Origin: Leifsonia xyli subsp. cynodontis DSM 46306
GTDB lineage: Bacteria; Actinomycetota; Actinomycetes; Actinomycetales; Microbacteriaceae
DNA: 64,000 bases
Direction of reading: 5' to 3'
Assembly (NCBI RefSeq): GCF_000470775.1
Contig: NC_022438.1
Span: 2,170,001-2,234,000, forward strand
Every line of letters begins with the position of its first letter. Position 1 is the stretch's first letter. The position numbers were made by a program, and so were the translations under genes. Shown piece after piece: positions 7,104-16,771 of this stretch. The notes under the pieces are model-generated. The model ran no database searches. It worked only from the letters and a program-made list of their open reading frames with translations, and was not told where the DNA came from.

Positions 7104-8465
7104 CTAGCCCACGAGCCGCTCGCGGACCACATCCGCGAGTTCGTTCGCCATCCGCACGGCCGTGTCCTGATCGGCCGCCTCCACCATGACCCGCACCAGG
7201 GGCTCGGTTCCCGACGGACGCAGCAGCACCCGGCCGCTGTCGCCGAGCGTCGCCTCCACGGCTTCGACGGCCGACCGCAGCGACTCGTCGCTGTGGACCG
7301 AGTGGTGATCGACCCCCCGCACATTGACCATCACCTGCGGGTACACCGTCATCGCCTGTGCGAGCTCGGCGAGGCTCTTGCGCTGGCGTGCCATCTCGCT
7401 GAGCAGGTGCAGGCCGGTGAGGATGCCGTCGCCCGTGGTGGCGAAATCGCTCATGATGACGTGGCCAGACTGCTCGCCGCCCAGCGAGTAGCCGTGCCCG
7501 TTCATCTCCTCCAAGACATAGCGGTCGCCGACGGCGGTCTCGACCACCCGGACACCGGCCTCGCGCATAGCGAGCTTGAGTCCGAGGTTGCTCATCACCG
7601 TCGCCACGAGCGTGTCGTCTTTGAGTTTGCCGCGCTCCTTCATCCCGAGAGCGAGGATAGCCATGATCTGATCGCCGTCGACGATGCGGCCATCGGCATC
7701 GATCGCCAGGCAGCGATCGGCGTCGCCGTCGTGAGCGATGCCGACATCGGCGCCGGCCGCCAGCACGGCCTCCGCCAGCCTGTCGAGGTGCGTCGAGCCG
7801 ACGCCGTCGTTGATGTTCATACCGTCCGGCGCATCGCCGATGACGGTCACCCGGGCGCCGGCATCGGTGAAGACCTCCGGCGAGATCCCCGCGGCGGCTC
7901 CGTGCGCGCAGTCGAGGACGACATGGATGCCGTCCAGGCGGTGTGGCAGACTCGCCAGAAGATGCAGGACGTAGCGGTCTTCGGCATCCGCGAAACGCCG
8001 GATGCGCCCGACCTCGGCGCCGGTCGGTGTGAGCTTCTCCAGGTGGAGGTGCTCCTCGATCCTGTCCTCCACGACATCGGGGAGCTTGGTGCCGCCACGG
8101 GCGAAGATCTTGATGCCGTTGTCCGGAGCGGGGTTGTGCGAGGCCGAGACCATCACACCGAAGTCGGCTTCGACATCGGCGATGAGGAAGGCCGCAGCGG
8201 GGGTCGGGATGACACCGGCGTCATAGACGTCGATTCCCGAGCTGGCCAGACCGGCCGCGACGGCGGCCGACAGGAACTCACCGGAGACACGCGGGTCGCG
8301 GGCGACGATGGCCAGCGGGCGCTTGCCCGCGGCGCGGCGCGCCTCCGCGCTGCGGCCTCGCGTCAGGACAGCGGCGGCTGCCTGGGCGAGGCCGAGCGCG
8401 AGGTCGGCGGTGAGCGTACCGTTCGCGAGTCCGCGGACTCCGTCGGTTCCGAAAAGACGGGGCAT
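7104..8465 (-). CDS. glmM: Phosphoglucosamine mutase
   Basis: A 453-residue cytoplasmic enzyme converting glucosamine-6-phosphate to glucosamine-1-phosphate for UDP-GlcNAc and peptidoglycan synthesis. N-terminal [12 protein letters not shown] is diagnostic. The phosphoserine loop MVSASHNP (Ser at about 109), the Mg2+ loop DGDADRC (about 246-252) and the C-terminal phosphate-binding RPSGTEP are all present. It follows rpsI by 27 bp and probably belongs to the rplM-rpsI-glmM transcript, an arrangement common in actinobacteria. Its TAG stop lies in the CTAG duplicated by the IS481 element, so it is intact. Confidence 0.96.
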   Translation of the reverse strand: MPRLFGTDGVRGLANGTLTADLALGLAQAAAAVLTRGRSAEARRAAGKRPLAIVARDPRVSGEFLSAAVAAGLASSGIDVYDAGVIPTPAAAFLIADVEADFGVMVSASHNPAPDNGIKIFARGGTKLPDVVEDRIEEHLHLEKLTPTGAEVGRIRRFADAEDRYVLHLLASLPHRLDGIHVVLDCAHGAAAGISPEVFTDAGARVTVIGDAPDGMNINDGVGSTHLDRLAEAVLAAGADVGIAHDGDADRCLAIDADGRIVDGDQIMAILALGMKERGKLKDDTLVATVMSNLGLKLAMREAGVRVVETAVGDRYVLEEMNGHGYSLGGEQSGHVIMSDFATTGDGILTGLHLLSEMARQRKSLAELAQAMTVYPQVMVNVRGVDHHSVHSDESLRSAVEAVEATLGDSGRVLLRPSGTEPLVRVMVEAADQDTAVRMANELADVVRERLVG

Positions 8466-8492
8466 AAACCGAAGCCTAAGCGCTGCGAAGCG

Positions 8493-8999
8493 TCAACGCT
8501 TGGAGAACTGCGATGCCTTGCGGGCCTTCTTGAGACCGGCCTTCTTGCGCTCGGTGACGCGAGCGTCGCGGGTGAGGAAGCCCGCCTTCTTCAGGGTCGG
8601 CCGGTTGTTCTCGCGGTCGATCTCGTTGAGGGCCCGGGCGATGGCGAGGCGGAACGCCCCGGCCTGACCCGACGGGCCGCCACCGGTGATGCGCGCGATC
8701 ACATCGTAGGAGCCGACGAGGTCGAGGACCTTGAAGGGGTCGGTGATCAGCTGCTGGTGCAGTTTGTTCGGGAAGTAGTCCGCGAACGCACGGCCGTTGA
8801 CCGTGATGGTGCCGGCGCCGGGGACCAGACGCACGCGCGCGATGGCCTCCTTGCGGCGACCGACGGCCGCGCCGGGAACGGAGAGGACGGGACGGGGAGC
8901 GGCCGGGGCGGCGCTCTCCGGGGTCTCGGTCGAGTAGGACTCGACGTTCTCAACGGTGTCGACCTGGGCCGAGTCGATGCTGTCTGCGATCTTCGCCAC
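8493..8999 (-). CDS. rpsI: 30S ribosomal protein S9
   Basis: A 168-residue S9 starting at GTG 8999. The core begins at about residue 45 with [15 protein letters not shown] and ends with the characteristic [12 protein letters not shown] tail that reaches the P-site tRNA. The preceding 45 residues (Ser/Thr/Glu/Pro-rich) are an acidic extension of the kind seen in actinobacterial S9. It is 49 bp downstream of rplM; the two are a conserved pair assembled into different subunits. Confidence 0.97.
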   Translation of the reverse strand: MAKIADSIDSAQVDTVENVESYSTETPESAAPAAPRPVLSVPGAAVGRRKEAIARVRLVPGAGTITVNGRAFADYFPNKLHQQLITDPFKVLDLVGSYDVIARITGGGPSGQAGAFRLAIARALNEIDRENNRPTLKKAGFLTRDARVTERKKAGLKKARKASQFSKR

Positions 9000-9048
9000 G
9001 ATGGTGATAATCCTTTTTCTTAGTCAGTCGTGAAGGTCGTGGGATCGC

Positions 9049-9495
9049 CTACTGGGCGACCTGGCCGAGGGCGTAGGCCTTGGGCTGCTGGGCGGCGTGC
9101 GGGTGCTCGCTTCCGGTGTAGACCTTCAGCTTGCGGAGCTGGGCCCGGCCGATGGAGTTCTTCGGCAGCATCCCGCGCACAGCCTTCTCGACGGCGCGAA
9201 CCGGATTCTTCTCGAGGAGCTCGGCGTAGGTGACGGCTTTGAGGCCGCCCGGGTAGCCGGAGTGGCGGTAGGCCTTCTTCTGGGCGGCTTTCTGGCCGGT
9301 GAGGGCCACCTTGTCCGCATTGACGATGATGACGAAGTCGCCTGTGTCCAGGTGAGGGGCGAAGGTCGCCTTGTGCTTGCCGCGCAGGAGGGCGGCGGTG
9401 TGGCTGGCGAGACGGCCGAGCACGACATCGGTCGCGTCGATGACGACCCAGTCGCGCCGGATCTCGTCTGCCTTCGGGGAGTAAGTGCGCGTCAC
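9049..9495 (-). CDS. rplM: 50S ribosomal protein L13
   Basis: L13, 148 residues from GTG 9495 ([20 protein letters not shown]). This start was chosen because it matches the family N-terminus; the frame stays open upstream to 9636, but that part is unrelated and spans a leader hairpin. Core motifs are [19 protein letters not shown] and the conserved [13 protein letters not shown]13 binds 23S rRNA early in 50S assembly. The leader upstream contains a hairpin that may be a regulatory element. Confidence 0.96.
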   Translation of the reverse strand: MTRTYSPKADEIRRDWVVIDATDVVLGRLASHTAALLRGKHKATFAPHLDTGDFVIIVNADKVALTGQKAAQKKAYRHSGYPGGLKAVTYAELLEKNPVRAVEKAVRGMLPKNSIGRAQLRKLKVYTGSEHPHAAQQPKAYALGQVAQ

Positions 9496-9552
9496 AGTAG
9501 TGGCTGCTTTCTTGTGTCGAACGGAGGAGTTCGTGAATCCCACTCCGATGGG

Positions 9553-9579
9553 GGTTCCTCTCCCGAGGGGAGGGGAACC
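9553..9579 (-). promoter_or_regulatory. Hairpin in rplM leader
   Basis: An inverted repeat, GGTTCC at 9553-9558 and GGAACC at 9574-9579, with G/C-rich inner pairing, lies 58-84 bases upstream of the rplM start. Structured rplM leaders are known as autoregulatory sites for L13 in Gram-positive bacteria. Whether this one belongs to a described class cannot be told by eye. Confidence 0.4.
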
Positions 9580-9680
9580 GAAGCCGGTGGAGGGCTCACG
9601 TTCGCGGTGCGCGCCGCAGTGAGGCGTAGACACCAAGGGTCAATCCTACGCGACACGCCCGGGAACGGTCAAACCGGACG

Positions 9681-10547
9681 TCAGAGCGTGCGCAGACCGC
9701 GGGTCCGCTCGGCGCGCCGGCCGAGTTCGGCATCGTCGGGGTAGCCGACCTCCCGCAGCGTCAGACCGCGCGCGGGCATCACCCTGAAGGCGCTCGTACG
9801 CCGCCGCTCGTCGCGCAGCTCGACAAGGGCGCCGGGCCGGAGCGTGCCTTCGCCCACCTCGACGCACGCGCCGACGAGCGCCCGGACCATGCTGTGGCAG
9901 AAGGCGTCGGCGACGACCTCGCCGAGCAAGACGCCGTCGTCGTCGCGCCGCCAGGAGAACGCCTGCAGAGTGCGGATCGTCGTCGCGCCCTCGCGCGCCT
10001 TGCAGAAGCTCGCGAAGTCGTGGAGGCCGAGCATCCCGCGTGCGCCCCGGTCCATCGCGTCGGCGTCGAGCGTCGAGGGAACCCAAAAAGTGCGGTGCCG
10101 CTGCAACGGGTCGCGGAACGCGACGCGATCGGCCACGCGGTACTCGTAGCGGCGCCACAGTGCGGAGAACCGCGCGTCGAAGCCGGGCGGCGCTTCGGAG
10201 GCCCGGACGATCACGACATCCGGGAGGGGCCCCAGCACACCGTTCACCCGCCGCCGCAGCGCCTCGTGCGCAGCCCGGGGCTCGCGCTTGCCGTGCGGCT
10301 TGCGCAAGAGCGCCACCTGCTCGGGCGAGAGATCGACGTGCGCGACCTGGCCGGTGGCGTGGACGCCGGCATCCGTCCGCCCGGCGACGGTCAGCGCCGG
10401 CGGCTCCCCCGTGCGGCGGAAGATCGTCGCGAGCGCGGCCTCCAGCGTCCCCTGGACGGTCCGGAACTCCGGCTGACGGCCCCAGCCGGCGAAGTCGGTG
10501 CCCTGGTAGGCGATGTCGAGCCGGAATCGCGTCGCCTGGTCGGTCAT
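9681..10547 (-). CDS. truA: tRNA pseudouridine synthase A
   Basis: A 288-residue enzyme forming pseudouridine at positions 38-40 of the tRNA anticodon arm. The start MTDQATRFRLDIAYQGTDFAGWGRQP is typical, and the catalytic aspartate lies in VAGRTDAGVHATGQ (Asp59). Late motifs FCHSMVRALVGACVEVG are also family features. It lies between the rplQ terminator and the rplM leader in the same direction. A linked truA near rplQ and rplM is common in Gram-positive genomes. Confidence 0.96.
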   Translation of the reverse strand: MTDQATRFRLDIAYQGTDFAGWGRQPEFRTVQGTLEAALATIFRRTGEPPALTVAGRTDAGVHATGQVAHVDLSPEQVALLRKPHGKREPRAAHEALRRRVNGVLGPLPDVVIVRASEAPPGFDARFSALWRRYEYRVADRVAFRDPLQRHRTFWVPSTLDADAMDRGARGMLGLHDFASFCKAREGATTIRTLQAFSWRRDDDGVLLGEVVADAFCHSMVRALVGACVEVGEGTLRPGALVELRDERRRTSAFRVMPARGLTLREVGYPDDAELGRRAERTRGLRTL

Positions 10548-10658
10548 CCCTCGATTCTAGGAGCCAGGATGCCGCACACGCGGGCTGTGGCCGATCTTCT
10601 GCCGGCGACGAAGCCATCGGGGTGCGCGGCCACACGCTCGCGCCGCCGGTCGAAGCGA

Positions 10659-10690
10659 ACGTCCCGCACCCCCGAGGGGATGCGGGACGT
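10659..10690 (-). terminator. rplQ terminator hairpin
   Basis: A 10-bp perfect stem (ACGTCCCGCA at 10659-10668 with TGCGGGACGT at 10681-10690) is extended inwards by CCCC/GGGG pairs. It lies 18 bases beyond the rplQ stop codon. It is the only strong structure between rplQ and truA and probably ends the alpha-operon transcript. Confidence 0.75.
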
Positions 10691-10708
10691 CACGCTGCGA
10701 TGAGAAGG

Positions 10709-11272
10709 TCAGGCCTTCTCGGCCTCCGCCTTGGCGGTGGTCTCCTTCTCGGCCTCGCCGGTGGCCTCTTCGACGACCTCGGCCTCGGTCGCGACGGTCT
10801 CCTCCGAAGCGGACTCCGCGGGAGCCTCCTCGGCGGGGGTCTCCTCGACCGGCTCCTCCGCCTTCGGGGCCGCCTTCGCGGCGCTCGGCTTCGCGCGCTT
10901 CGCCTTCGCGGTCAGCGGCTCGAGCACGAGCTCGATCTGCGCCATCGGGGCGTTGTCGCCCTTGCGGAAACCCAGCTTCGTGATGCGGGTGTAGCCACCC
11001 TCGCGCTCGGCCAGCAGCGGCGCGATCTCGGTGAAGAGTTCGTGGACGACGGTCTTGTCGCCGATGACGGCGAGGACACGACGACGGGCGTGCAGGTCGC
11101 CGCGCTTCGCGAACGTGATGAGGCGCTCGGCGTAGGGGCGCAGGCGCTTGGCCTTGGTCTCAGTCGTCTTGATGCTCTTGTGGGTGAACAGCGCGGCGGC
11201 CAGGTTGGCGAGCATCAGGCGCTCGTGCGCGGGGCCACCCCCGAGGCGGGGGCCCTTGGTGGGCTTAGGCAT
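10709..11272 (-). CDS. rplQ: 50S ribosomal protein L17
   Basis: L17 with the standard N-terminus [20 protein letters not shown] and core ending at about residue 120 ([11 protein letters not shown]). The remaining 65 residues are a low-complexity tail of Ala, Glu, Thr, Lys and Pro ([20 protein letters not shown]), making the protein 187 residues against about 120-130 in most bacteria. Acidic tails on L17 are frequent in actinobacteria. It is the last gene of the alpha operon, 48 bp after rpoA. Confidence 0.96.
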   Translation of the reverse strand: MPKPTKGPRLGGGPAHERLMLANLAAALFTHKSIKTTETKAKRLRPYAERLITFAKRGDLHARRRVLAVIGDKTVVHELFTEIAPLLAEREGGYTRITKLGFRKGDNAPMAQIELVLEPLTAKAKRAKPSAAKAAPKAEEPVEETPAEEAPAESASEETVATEAEVVEEATGEAEKETTAKAEAEKA

Positions 11273-11320
11273 GATCGGTTATCTCCAGTGTTGAAAGCGG
11301 AAGGCGGAAGGGAGGCGGCC

Positions 11321-12316
11321 TCAGATGGTGGACTCGTCCTCTTCGTACCCGCTGTAGAAGTGGGCGCCGTCGAAGCCGGGGACGGAGTCTTTGAGCGAGA
11401 GCCCCATCTCCGTCAGCTTGTCCTTGACCTCATCCACCGACTTCTGGCCGAAGTTGCGGATGTTCATGAGCTGCGTCTCCGACAGCGAGACGAGTTCGCT
11501 GACGGTGTTGATGCCCTCGCGCTTGAGGCAGTTGTACGACCGGACCGACAGGTCGAGGTCCTCGATCGGCATCGAGAGCTCGGAGCTGAGGACCTGGTCG
11601 ACCGGCGCGGGGCCGATCTCGATGCCCTCGGCCGCACTATTGAGCTCGCGCGCCAGTCCGAACAGCTCGACCAGCGTGCGGCCGGCGGACGCGATGGCGT
11701 CGCGCGGGCTGATCGCCGGCTTGGTCTCGACATCGACCACGAGGCGGTCGAAGTCGGTGCGCTCACCGGCACGGGTGGCCTCGACGCGGTACGTGACCTT
11801 CAGGACCGGGGAGTAGATCGAGTCGATCGGGATCTGACCCGCCTCGCTGTACTCGTTGCGGTTCTGCTGGGCGGACACGTAGCCGCGGCCACGTTCGATG
11901 GTCAGCTCGACCTCGAACTTCGCCTTGTCGTTGAGGGTCGCGATGACCAGCTCGGGGTTGTGGATCTCCACGCCCGCGGGGGCCGAGATGTCCGCGGCGG
12001 TGACCTGGCCGGCGCCGGTCTTGCGCAGATAGGCGGTGATCGGCTCGTCGTGCTCGCTCGAGACCACCAGACCCTTGATGTTCAGGATGATCTCGGTGAC
12101 ATCCTCCTTGACACCCGGAACGGTGCTGAACTCGTGCAGCACGCCGTCGATGCGGATGCTGGTCACAGCCGCGCCGGGAATGGAGGAGAGGAGAGTGCGG
12201 CGCAGGGAGTTGCCGAGCGTGTAGCCGAAGCCCGGCTCGAGCGGCTCGATGACGAACCGCGATCGGAACTCCGAGATGTTCTCTTCGGTGAGCGTAGGAC
12301 GCTGTGCAATGAGCAC
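11321..12316 (-). CDS. rpoA: RNA polymerase subunit alpha
   Basis: A 331-residue alpha subunit that nucleates RNA polymerase assembly. The N-terminal dimerisation domain (about 1-230) contains [21 protein letters not shown] linker leads to the C-terminal domain (about 250-315) with [19 protein letters not shown] and [15 protein letters not shown], which contacts DNA and activators. The end is acidic ([11 protein letters not shown]). The usual actinobacterial neighbour rpsD is not between rpsK and rpoA; instead a 112-bp gap holds a strong hairpin. Confidence 0.98.
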   Translation of the reverse strand: MLIAQRPTLTEENISEFRSRFVIEPLEPGFGYTLGNSLRRTLLSSIPGAAVTSIRIDGVLHEFSTVPGVKEDVTEIILNIKGLVVSSEHDEPITAYLRKTGAGQVTAADISAPAGVEIHNPELVIATLNDKAKFEVELTIERGRGYVSAQQNRNEYSEAGQIPIDSIYSPVLKVTYRVEATRAGERTDFDRLVVDVETKPAISPRDAIASAGRTLVELFGLARELNSAAEGIEIGPAPVDQVLSSELSMPIEDLDLSVRSYNCLKREGINTVSELVSLSETQLMNIRNFGQKSVDEVKDKLTEMGLSLKDSVPGFDGAHFYSGYEEDESTI

Positions 12317-12367
12317 TTTTTGTTTTCCTTTCGGCTAAGTGTCCGCTATATGACACTCGCATCGGGC

Positions 12368-12406
12368 GCGAGGGGGTGACGCGGCGAAGCCGTGCCACCC
12401 CCTCGC
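12368..12406 (-). promoter_or_regulatory. Hairpin in rpsK-rpoA gap
   Basis: GCGAGGGGGTG (12368-12378) and CACCCCCTCGC (12396-12406) form an 11-bp perfect stem with a small inner stem. It fills the gap between rpsK and rpoA. It could be a partial terminator, an RNase processing site or an attenuator that sets rpoA output separately from ribosomal proteins. Confidence 0.5.
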
Positions 12407-12428
12407 TTGCTCGAAAATTTACACAGAA

Positions 12429-12827
12429 TTAGACGCGGCGACGCTTCGGCGGGCGGCAGCCGTTGTGCGCCTGCGGAGTGACGTCGTTGATCGAGCCCAC
12501 CTCGAGGCCGGCGGCCTGGAGGGAGCGGATCGCCGTCTCACGACCCGAACCCGGGCCCTTCACGAAGACGTCGACCTTTTTCATACCGTGCTCCTGCGCC
12601 TGACGGGCGGCCGACTCGGCGGCCAGCTGGGCGGCGTACGGAGTCGATTTGCGGGAGCCCTTGAACCCGACGCCGCCGGAGGAAGCCCAGCTGATGACCG
12701 CACCGGTGGTGTCGGTGATCGAGACGATCGTGTTGTTGAACGTGCTCTTGATGTGGGCCTGGCCCACAGCGATGTTCTTCTTTTCTTTCTTGCGCGGCTT
12801 GCGAGCGGCCGACTTGGGTGCTGCCAT
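12429..12827 (-). CDS. rpsK: 30S ribosomal protein S11
   Basis: S11, 132 residues, with a basic N-terminus ([17 protein letters not shown]), the core [20 protein letters not shown] and the invariant C-terminus [13 protein letters not shown]. It forms part of the platform near the mRNA exit site. It is 29 bp after rpsM in the alpha operon. The following gene is rpoA rather than rpsD. Confidence 0.97.
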   Translation of the reverse strand: MAAPKSAARKPRKKEKKNIAVGQAHIKSTFNNTIVSITDTTGAVISWASSGGVGFKGSRKSTPYAAQLAAESAARQAQEHGMKKVDVFVKGPGSGRETAIRSLQAAGLEVGSINDVTPQAHNGCRPPKRRRV

Positions 12828-12856
12828 TTTCTTATCTCCTTGAGTCCGTTGTCGGC

Positions 12857-13231
12857 CTAGCGAGCCTTCTTCTTACCGGCGACGGTGCGCTTCGGCCCCT
12901 TGCGGGTGCGCGCGTTCGTCTTGGTTCGCTGGCCGCGGACCGGAAGGCCCTTGCGGTGGCGGATTCCCTCGTAGCTGCCGATCTCGACCTTGCGGCGGAT
13001 GTCGGCGGCGACCTCGCGGCGGAGGTCGCCCTCGACCTTGAAGTTTCCTTCGATGTAGTCGCGGAGCGAGACGAGCTGCTCGTCCGTGAGGTCTTTGACG
13101 CGAATATCGCCCGAGATATCGGTCTCGCGAAGGGTCTGCAGCGCGCGGGTGCGCCCGACGCCGTAGATGTAGGTGAGTGCGACCTCCACGCGCTTGTCGC
13201 GCGGGATGTCGACGCCTGCTAGACGTGCCAT
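12857..13231 (-). CDS. rpsM: 30S ribosomal protein S13
   Basis: S13, 124 residues: [26 protein letters not shown] at the start, a helix-rich middle, and a basic tail with [20 protein letters not shown] reaching the P-site tRNA and the intersubunit bridge. Full length, no lesions. It follows rpmJ by 149 bp, with a GC-rich gap containing CCCCGG/CCGGGG pairing near 13275-13292. Confidence 0.97.
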   Translation of the reverse strand: MARLAGVDIPRDKRVEVALTYIYGVGRTRALQTLRETDISGDIRVKDLTDEQLVSLRDYIEGNFKVEGDLRREVAADIRRKVEIGSYEGIRHRKGLPVRGQRTKTNARTRKGPKRTVAGKKKAR

Positions 13232-13380
13232 TTTTGGCTTCTCCTGTGATGAGCGGAGGTCTGCGGCGGCCCCGGTGCCCCGGCCTCCTCCGGGGGTGTC
13301 CCCCGCCTCCTGAGTCAGGACGCGGGTTCTGGGATCGCCTCGTTATTCAGTTGAGTCTTGCGCGGTGAGCCCCGGCCGGA

Positions 13381-13494
13381 TCAGCCCTGGCGCTGCTTGT
13401 GGCGCGGGTTCTCGCAGATGACCATGACCCGGCCGTTGCGACGGATGACCTTGCACTTGTCGCAGATCTTCTTGACGGAGGGGTTGACCTTCAT
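13381..13494 (-). CDS. rpmJ: 50S ribosomal protein L36
   Basis: A 37-residue protein, [20 protein letters not shown] followed by [17 protein letters not shown]. The zinc ribbon is complete: Cys11, Cys14, Cys27 and His32. It is the zinc-binding (C+) form of L36. It lies between infA and rpsM, its usual actinobacterial position. Confidence 0.96.
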   Translation of the reverse strand: MKVNPSVKKICDKCKVIRRNGRVMVICENPRHKQRQG

Positions 13495-13526
13495 AAGTTT
13501 CTCTAACCTTTGTTCGCTGTCCTCGT

Positions 13527-13557
13527 GCCCCACCCGGGGCTACCCGGTGAGTGGGGC
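13527..13557 (-). promoter_or_regulatory. Hairpin in infA-rpmJ gap
   Basis: GCCCCAC (13527-13533) pairs with GTGGGGC (13551-13557), and the inner CCGGG pairs with CCCGG. The structure lies between the infA stop and the rpmJ start. Like similar hairpins elsewhere in this ribosomal block, it may modulate read-through or mRNA processing. Confidence 0.45.
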
Positions 13558-13575
13558 CGTTACTTACAGCAGCTC

Positions 13576-13797
13576 TTACTTGTAGCGGTAGACGATCCGG
13601 CCGCGGGTCAGATCGTAGGGGCTCAGCTCCACGATCACGCGGTCCTCGGGGAGGATGCGGATGTAGTGCTGACGCATCTTGCCGGAGATGTGGGCAAGAA
13701 CCTTGTGACCATTGGTGAGCTCCACGCGAAACATCGCGTTGGGGAGCGCCTCGATCACAGATCCTTCGATCTCGATGACACCGTCTTTTTTGGCCAT
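13576..13797 (-). CDS. infA: Translation initiation factor IF-1
   Basis: A 73-residue OB-fold protein ([20 protein letters not shown], later GRIVYRYK) that binds the ribosomal A-site during initiation. Start at ATG 13797, preceded by GTGAGG; the frame is open upstream to 13887, but that region is the leader. It opens a new transcription unit: a good promoter lies about 90 bases upstream, separating infA-rpmJ-rpsM-rpsK-rpoA-rplQ from secY-adk-map. Confidence 0.97.
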   Translation of the reverse strand: MAKKDGVIEIEGSVIEALPNAMFRVELTNGHKVLAHISGKMRQHYIRILPEDRVIVELSPYDLTRGRIVYRYK

Positions 13798-13886
13798 AGC
13801 CTCACTGTCGCTAAAAATAGGGGTTGCTGGTCGTGCGTTGACCGGTGACGGGCACGCCGGAAGCGAGCCCAAGACACCGAGGATCA

Positions 13887-13916
13887 ATCTTATGGGATAT
13901 CCGCATGTTTCGCCAA
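13887..13916 (-). promoter_or_regulatory. Probable promoter of the infA-rpoA operon
   Basis: On the minus strand, -35 TTGGCG (13916-13911) and -10 TAAGAT (13892-13887) are separated by 18 bases in the gap between map and infA. Transcription would start near 13880, giving a leader of about 80 nt before infA. This is the best sigma-70-like match in this gap. Confidence 0.5.
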
Positions 13917-13935
13917 TTCCCGCTATACTCCCGGT

Positions 13936-14766
13936 TCACGGAATCGGACTCGGGGTGAGGCCGAACGGCGCGAGCCCGGCCGCCCCGCCGTCATCCGCCG
14001 TCAGCACCCAGATGCCGTCCGCATGCACGGCGACGCTGTGCTCCCAGTGCGCGGCAGCGGTCCCGTCCTCGGTCGCGACGGTCCAGCCGTCGTCTTTCAC
14101 ATAGGTGTCCTGGTCTCCCAGCACGACCATCGGCTCGATCGCAACCACGAGTCCCGGCTTCACCTCCGGGCCTTTGGCGCGCACCCGGTAGTTGAACACC
14201 GGCGGCTCCTCGTGCATCCGGCGGCCGATCCCGTGCCCGATGTAGTCGGTCAGGATGCCGTACTCTCCCCGCGAGAGGATGTAGTCCTCGATCGCCTCAC
14301 CGACCTCGTTGAGGTGCCTCGCCCGGGCGAGGCGAGCGATCCCGTGCCAGAGCGACTGCTCCGTCACCTCGGAGAGCGTCTGCCGCTCGGCCACGAGATC
14401 GGGACGCGCGGGGTCGGGCAGCACGAATGTACGCGCCGCGTCCCCATTCCAGCCATCGAGGATGGCGCCGGAGTCCACCGAGAGGATGTCGCCGGGTTGC
14501 AGGAGGCGCGGGCCAGGGATGCCATGCACGACCTCATCGTTCACCGACGCGCAGATCGTGTGGTGGTAGCCCGCCTCCAGCTTGAAGTTCGGCTTGCCGC
14601 CGGCCGCCTCGACGGCACGCTCGGCGATGGCGTCCAGCTCGAGCGTCGTGGTCCCGGCCGCGATGGCCCGAGCGACGGCGTCGAGAGAGGCCGCCGTGGC
14701 GCGCCCCGGCGCCACCATCGCACGCAGCTGCGCGGGCGTCTTGTAGAGCGAACGTTTGAAGACCAT
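13936..14766 (-). CDS. map: Methionine aminopeptidase, type I
   Basis: A 276-residue enzyme removing the initiator methionine from nascent proteins. Metal ligands are recognisable: Asp in LSVDSGAILDGWNGDAARTF (two), His in DYIGHGIGRRMHEEP, Glu in VVAIEPMVV and Glu in AAAHWEHSVAV. It starts at MVFKRSLYKTPAQL, nine bases after adk, and completes the secY-adk-map trio typical of Gram-positive spc operons. The end has a short extra tail (GLTPSPIP). Confidence 0.96.
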   Translation of the reverse strand: MVFKRSLYKTPAQLRAMVAPGRATAASLDAVARAIAAGTTTLELDAIAERAVEAAGGKPNFKLEAGYHHTICASVNDEVVHGIPGPRLLQPGDILSVDSGAILDGWNGDAARTFVLPDPARPDLVAERQTLSEVTEQSLWHGIARLARARHLNEVGEAIEDYILSRGEYGILTDYIGHGIGRRMHEEPPVFNYRVRAKGPEVKPGLVVAIEPMVVLGDQDTYVKDDGWTVATEDGTAAAHWEHSVAVHADGIWVLTADDGGAAGLAPFGLTPSPIP

Positions 14767-14775
14767 CGAGGACGG

Positions 14776-15372
14776 CTAGGCGGCGCTCGTGAGGGGCAGG
14801 ATGCCGCGCTCGGCGAGCGCCGCGCGAATGCGATCGGCCACCTCGCCGACGGAGCCGAGTCCATCCACCTCCACGAGCAGCCCGCGCTCGCGGTAGACCT
14901 CGATCAGGGGGGAGGTCTCACGCAGATAGACCTCCTGGCGGTGCCGGATGGCCCCCTCGGAGTCGTCGGCGCGGCCCTGTTCCAGTGCCCGCTTGGTCAG
15001 CCGGGCGACGATCTCTTCACGGTCGGCGACGAGCTGGATCACAGCGTCCAGCTTCCCGCCATCCGAGGCCAGCAGTTCGTCCAGGTACTTCACCTGCTCG
15101 AGCGTGCGCGGATAGCCGTCCAGCAGGAAGCCGCCCTTGGCGTCGTCCTCGGCCAGCCGGCCGGTGACGAGTTCGTTGGTCAGGCTGTCCGGAACATAGT
15201 CCCCCGCGTCCACGATGGCCTTGACCTGCTTGCCGAGCTCTGTCTCGTTCTTGATGTTGGCCCGGAAGATGTCGCCGGTGGAGATGTCGGGAATTCCGTA
15301 TCCGCTGGTGATGAGGGAGGCCTGGGTGCCTTTCCCCGATCCCGGAGGTCCGACGATGAGCATGCGGGTCAA
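14776..15372 (-). CDS. adk: Adenylate kinase
   Basis: A 198-residue kinase interconverting ATP + AMP and 2 ADP. The P-loop is GPPGSGKGT (residues 8-16) and the NMP-binding part is [13 protein letters not shown]. The LID is of the short type ([18 protein letters not shown]), with no zinc Cys cluster. The TTG at 15372 overlaps the secY stop in TTGA, implying translational coupling; an ATG three codons downstream is the alternative. C-terminal end [11 protein letters not shown]. Confidence 0.95.
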   Translation of the reverse strand: MTRMLIVGPPGSGKGTQASLITSGYGIPDISTGDIFRANIKNETELGKQVKAIVDAGDYVPDSLTNELVTGRLAEDDAKGGFLLDGYPRTLEQVKYLDELLASDGGKLDAVIQLVADREEIVARLTKRALEQGRADDSEGAIRHRQEVYLRETSPLIEVYRERGLLVEVDGLGSVGEVADRIRAALAERGILPLTSAA

Positions 15373-16691
15373 CGCAGCAGCCCTTCGTAGTGCCGCTGCT
15401 GGAGCTGCGAGTCGATCTGCTTGACCGTCTCGAGGCCGACACCGACGATGATTAGGATGGACGTGCCGCCGAACATGAAGTTCTGGCTAGCTCCGAGCAG
15501 AGCGAAGGCGACCAGAGGGATCAGCGCGATCACCCCGAGGTAGATGGAGCCGGGCAGCGTCACACGGGTCAGCACGTAGTCGAGGTACTCGGCGGTGGGG
15601 CGTCCCGCGCGGATGCCGGGGATGAAGCCGCCGTACTTCTTCATGTTGTCGGCGACCTCCTCCGGGTTGAACGTGATGGCCACGTAGAAATAGGTGAAGC
15701 CGACGATCAGCAGGAAGTAGAGCAGCATGTAAAGCGGGTGGTCGCCCTTGGTCAGGTAGTTCGTGATCCAGGTGACCCAGGCGGCCGGCGCCTTGCCCGC
15801 GGCAGGCTGGTTGAACTGCGCGATCAGCGCCGGCAGGTACAGCAGAGACGAGGCGAAGATGACCGGCACGACACCGGCCATGTTGACCTTGATCGGGATG
15901 TACGTGTTGTTCCCGCCGTAGGTCCGCCGGCCGACCATGCGCTTGGCGTACTGCACGGGGATGCGGCGCTGCGACTGCTCGACGAACACGACCGCCGCGA
16001 CGATCAGCAGCCCGATCGCGATCACCACGAGCATGATCTCGATGCTCTGCGACTGCCCGATGGTCCACAGGGAACTCGGGAACTGGGCGGCGATCGAGGT
16101 GAAGATGAGCAGCGACATGCCGTTGCCGATGCCACGCTCGGTGACCAGCTCGCCCATCCACATGATGAGGCCGGTGCCGGCGGTCATGGTGACGACCATG
16201 AGCATGATCGCGTACCAGGAGTCGTCCGTGATGAGCTGCGTGCATTGCGACACGGCCGTCGTGCCGAAGAGCGCACCGGAGCGAGCGACGGTGATCAGCG
16301 TGGTCGACTGGAGGACGCCGAGCGCGATCGTGAGGTAGCGCGTGTACTGCGTGAGCTTGGCCTGCCCGGCCTGACCCTCCTTGTAGAGGGTCTCGAAGCG
16401 TGGGATGACCACGCGCAGCAGCTGCACGATGATCGACGCGGTGATGTACGGCATGATGCCGAGCGCGAAGATCGAAAGCTTGAGGAGCGCGCCGCCCGAG
16501 AACAGGTTCACGAGCGAGTAGAGGCCCGAGGTGTCCTGGTTGGCGTTGAGACAGGTCTGCACGTTGCCGAAATCGACGAACGGCGCGGGGATGAAGGACC
16601 CCAGCCGGAACAGGGCGATGATACCCAGCGTGAAGAATATCTTCCGGCGGAGATCCGGAGTGCGGAAAATCCGCGCGACGGCGCTAAACAA
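15369..16691 (-). CDS. secY: Protein translocase subunit SecY
   Basis: A 440-residue channel subunit of the Sec translocon with ten membrane helices. Signatures: [20 protein letters not shown] at helix 1, the plug region with [20 protein letters not shown], and [20 protein letters not shown] late in the protein. The end, [10 protein letters not shown], is typical of actinobacterial SecY. It is separated from rplO by an 80-bp gap containing a 15-bp perfect hairpin, and its stop overlaps the adk start. Confidence 0.97.
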   Translation of the reverse strand: MFSAVARIFRTPDLRRKIFFTLGIIALFRLGSFIPAPFVDFGNVQTCLNANQDTSGLYSLVNLFSGGALLKLSIFALGIMPYITASIIVQLLRVVIPRFETLYKEGQAGQAKLTQYTRYLTIALGVLQSTTLITVARSGALFGTTAVSQCTQLITDDSWYAIMLMVVTMTAGTGLIMWMGELVTERGIGNGMSLLIFTSIAAQFPSSLWTIGQSQSIEIMLVVIAIGLLIVAAVVFVEQSQRRIPVQYAKRMVGRRTYGGNNTYIPIKVNMAGVVPVIFASSLLYLPALIAQFNQPAAGKAPAAWVTWITNYLTKGDHPLYMLLYFLLIVGFTYFYVAITFNPEEVADNMKKYGGFIPGIRAGRPTAEYLDYVLTRVTLPGSIYLGVIALIPLVAFALLGASQNFMFGGTSILIIVGVGLETVKQIDSQLQQRHYEGLLR

Positions 16692-16719
16692 AAGTGCGTC
16701 CTGCTTTCCTGTCGGAAGT

Positions 16720-16756
16720 CAGTCGGGTGGCCGGTGGAGTTCCGGCCACCCGACTG
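16720..16756 (-). promoter_or_regulatory. 15-bp hairpin in rplO-secY gap
   Basis: CAGTCGGGTGGCCGG (16720-16734) and CCGGCCACCCGACTG (16742-16756) are perfect inverted repeats around a 7-base loop. The hairpin starts 15 bases after the rplO stop. It looks like an intrinsic terminator without T-run, yet secY follows in the same direction, so it is likely a partial terminator or a processing/stability element. Confidence 0.55.
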
Positions 16757-16771
16757 CGCTGCTGAGGGAGG

